A stretch of 5,305 nucleotides of DNA from contig CAJLGN010000128.1 in the NCBI GenBank assembly GCA_905206195.1, positions 1-5,305 on the forward strand. Direction: 5' to 3'. The first letter of the stretch is position 1; each line of letters begins with the position of its first letter. A program made the position numbers and the translations under genes. This document shows positions 4,513 to 5,305 of this stretch, piece after piece. The notes beneath the pieces were generated by a model. It was not told the origin of the DNA. It did no database searches and saw only the letters and a program-made list of their open reading frames with translations. This DNA is from an uncultured Roseburia sp. GTDB lineage: Bacteria; Bacillota; Clostridia; Lachnospirales; Lachnospiraceae.

Positions 4513-5247
4513 TCAGTCAAATAATATCTCATCCACCGTCACAAACATATATCCCTCCGCCTCCAGCGCATCAATAATCTTAATCGCAGCCTTCACCGAC
4601 GACTCCGACGCATCGTGGAGCAGAATGATATCATTCTCCTGCACCTTATCCACCACGCGCTTTGCAATCACATCCGAGTTGCTCGTCTTCCAGTCGAGCG
4701 GGTCGACATCCCAGAGCACTTCAATCATACTCGTCTCGTAATCTAAGTTGCACTTCCAAGAGCCGAACGGAGGTCGGATATACTCCGGGTATACCCCCGT
4801 AATTTCATAGATTGCCTCATTCGTCTTATCCACCTGCTCAACCGCCGCCTTGTCACTCAAATTCTTGAGATTCACATGCTCATAGGCGTGCGTCCCAATT
4901 AAATGTCCCTCCTCGTGAATCTCCTTTACGATTGCCGGATATTTCTCCACTTCTTTCCCAAGTAAAAAAAACGTGGCGCTCACACCACGTTCCTTCAACT
5001 GTGCAAGGAGCTCCTCCGTATAGTCTGCATTCGGCCCGTCATCAAACGTAATTGCAACCTTTTTTTCTGTGTTTTCCACGCTCACAGTCTTAGCGCTCGC
5101 CTCCTGCACGTAGCGGCACAACGCGGCAATACACATCAGCCCCATGAGCACAAGGACATCCTTATATGTTTTTCTCCTCTTCCTTTTATACAGGTCTGCC
5201 GATCTCCACAAATTCTTTACCCTATCCAGTTTCACGGTTACTTTCAT
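4513..5247 (-). CDS. Polysaccharide deacetylase (NodB/CE4 family), membrane-linked or secreted
   Basis: 244 residues from ATG 5247-5245; a TTG three codons earlier is possible, but neither has a strong ribosome site. CE4 enzymes remove N- or O-acetyl groups from cell-wall or extracellular glycans such as peptidoglycan, using a divalent metal. All five family motifs are present: TFDDGP (67-72, catalytic base D69 and metal ligand D70), HAYEH (120-124, metal histidines), RPPFG (158-162), DPLDW (182-186) and LLHD (209-212, catalytic H211). The N-terminus is a highly basic 29-residue stretch (KRKRRK), then a hydrophobic segment at about 30-44 and EASAK. It therefore either stays as a single-pass anchor with the domain outside, or is cut after ASA (50-52). 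Size and layout fit the clostridial PgdA/PdaA/SpoVS-unrelated small deacetylases; which substrate is used cannot be told. It is closed by its own terminator, so it is a separate unit from the next operon. Its promoter lies at or beyond the window edge. Confidence 0.93.
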   Translation of the reverse strand: MKVTVKLDRVKNLWRSADLYKRKRRKTYKDVLVLMGLMCIAALCRYVQEASAKTVSVENTEKKVAITFDDGPNADYTEELLAQLKERGVSATFFLLGKEVEKYPAIVKEIHEEGHLIGTHAYEHVNLKNLSDKAAVEQVDKTNEAIYEITGVYPEYIRPPFGSWKCNLDYETSMIEVLWDVDPLDWKTSNSDVIAKRVVDKVQENDIILLHDASESSVKAAIKIIDALEAEGYMFVTVDEILFD

Positions 5248-5305
5248 TCTCTGCAAGTTGCCGGCAAATATGAGTCCGCTTTCAAGCTCTATCCCTGTAA
5301 GCTAC
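5248..5305 (-). other. Region upstream of the deacetylase, window edge
   Basis: All three minus-strand frames hold stop codons within these 58 bases, so any upstream gene must end at or before about 5280. A perfect ten-base palindrome TTGCCGGCAA lies at 5258-5267, ten bases before the ATG. No good promoter pair is visible. Confidence 0.5.

Noticed and set aside
4493..4741. Plus-strand serine-rich 82-codon frame
   Set aside because: Antisense shadow of the deacetylase, whose five family motifs fix the true frame.

Overview
The window looks like part of a Bacillota (Clostridia, probably Lachnospiraceae-like) chromosome. Evidence: a RarA N-terminus of the clostridial type, strong AGGAG-like ribosome binding sites, AT-rich intergenic DNA beside moderately GC-rich genes, a Gram-positive-style membrane-linked polysaccharide deacetylase, and a textbook intrinsic terminator. 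The taxonomic placement is inferred from sequence character only. All recognisable genes lie on the minus strand, so the biological order runs from high to low coordinates.

Layout in transcription order: (1) 5247-4513, a complete NodB/CE4 polysaccharide deacetylase with all five motifs, closed by a strong hairpin-plus-T-tract terminator at 4498-4457. (2) 4456-4211, an AT-rich intergenic stretch with a possible promoter and a possible 21-codon mini-ORF. (3) 4210-3431, a membrane-anchored SurA/PrsA-like exported chaperone whose parvulin (PPIase) domain appears reduced. (4) 3416-876, only 14 bases downstream and surely in the same operon, a large secreted right-handed beta-helix protein (polysaccharide-lyase-like) with a signal peptide, a concanavalin-like domain, an InlB-B-repeat-like domain and a beta-helix. 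(5) 875-439, a 437-base non-coding stretch with several palindromes and a plus-strand promoter-like element pointing into the 3' end of the beta-helix gene. (6) 438-1, the N-terminal third of rarA, running off the window through a T20 tract that looks like an assembly end or chimeric join.

The most notable observation is that the beta-helix gene is broken twice, each time in a homopolymer. An A7 tract directly after the well-placed start codon should be A8, and a G8 tract in the middle of the beta-helix should be G7. Changing each by one base restores a single 846-residue protein, and the two changes cancel in length. This could be homopolymer sequencing error, a recent pseudogene, or two independent slippage switches controlling a surface or secreted enzyme. 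The DNA alone cannot decide between these, but raw reads could.

Functionally, the deacetylase and the beta-helix protein both point to work on cell-wall or extracellular glycans. The chaperone-like protein is well placed to help fold the large secreted beta-helix protein as it leaves the membrane. No mobile element, CRISPR array, tRNA or rRNA was seen.
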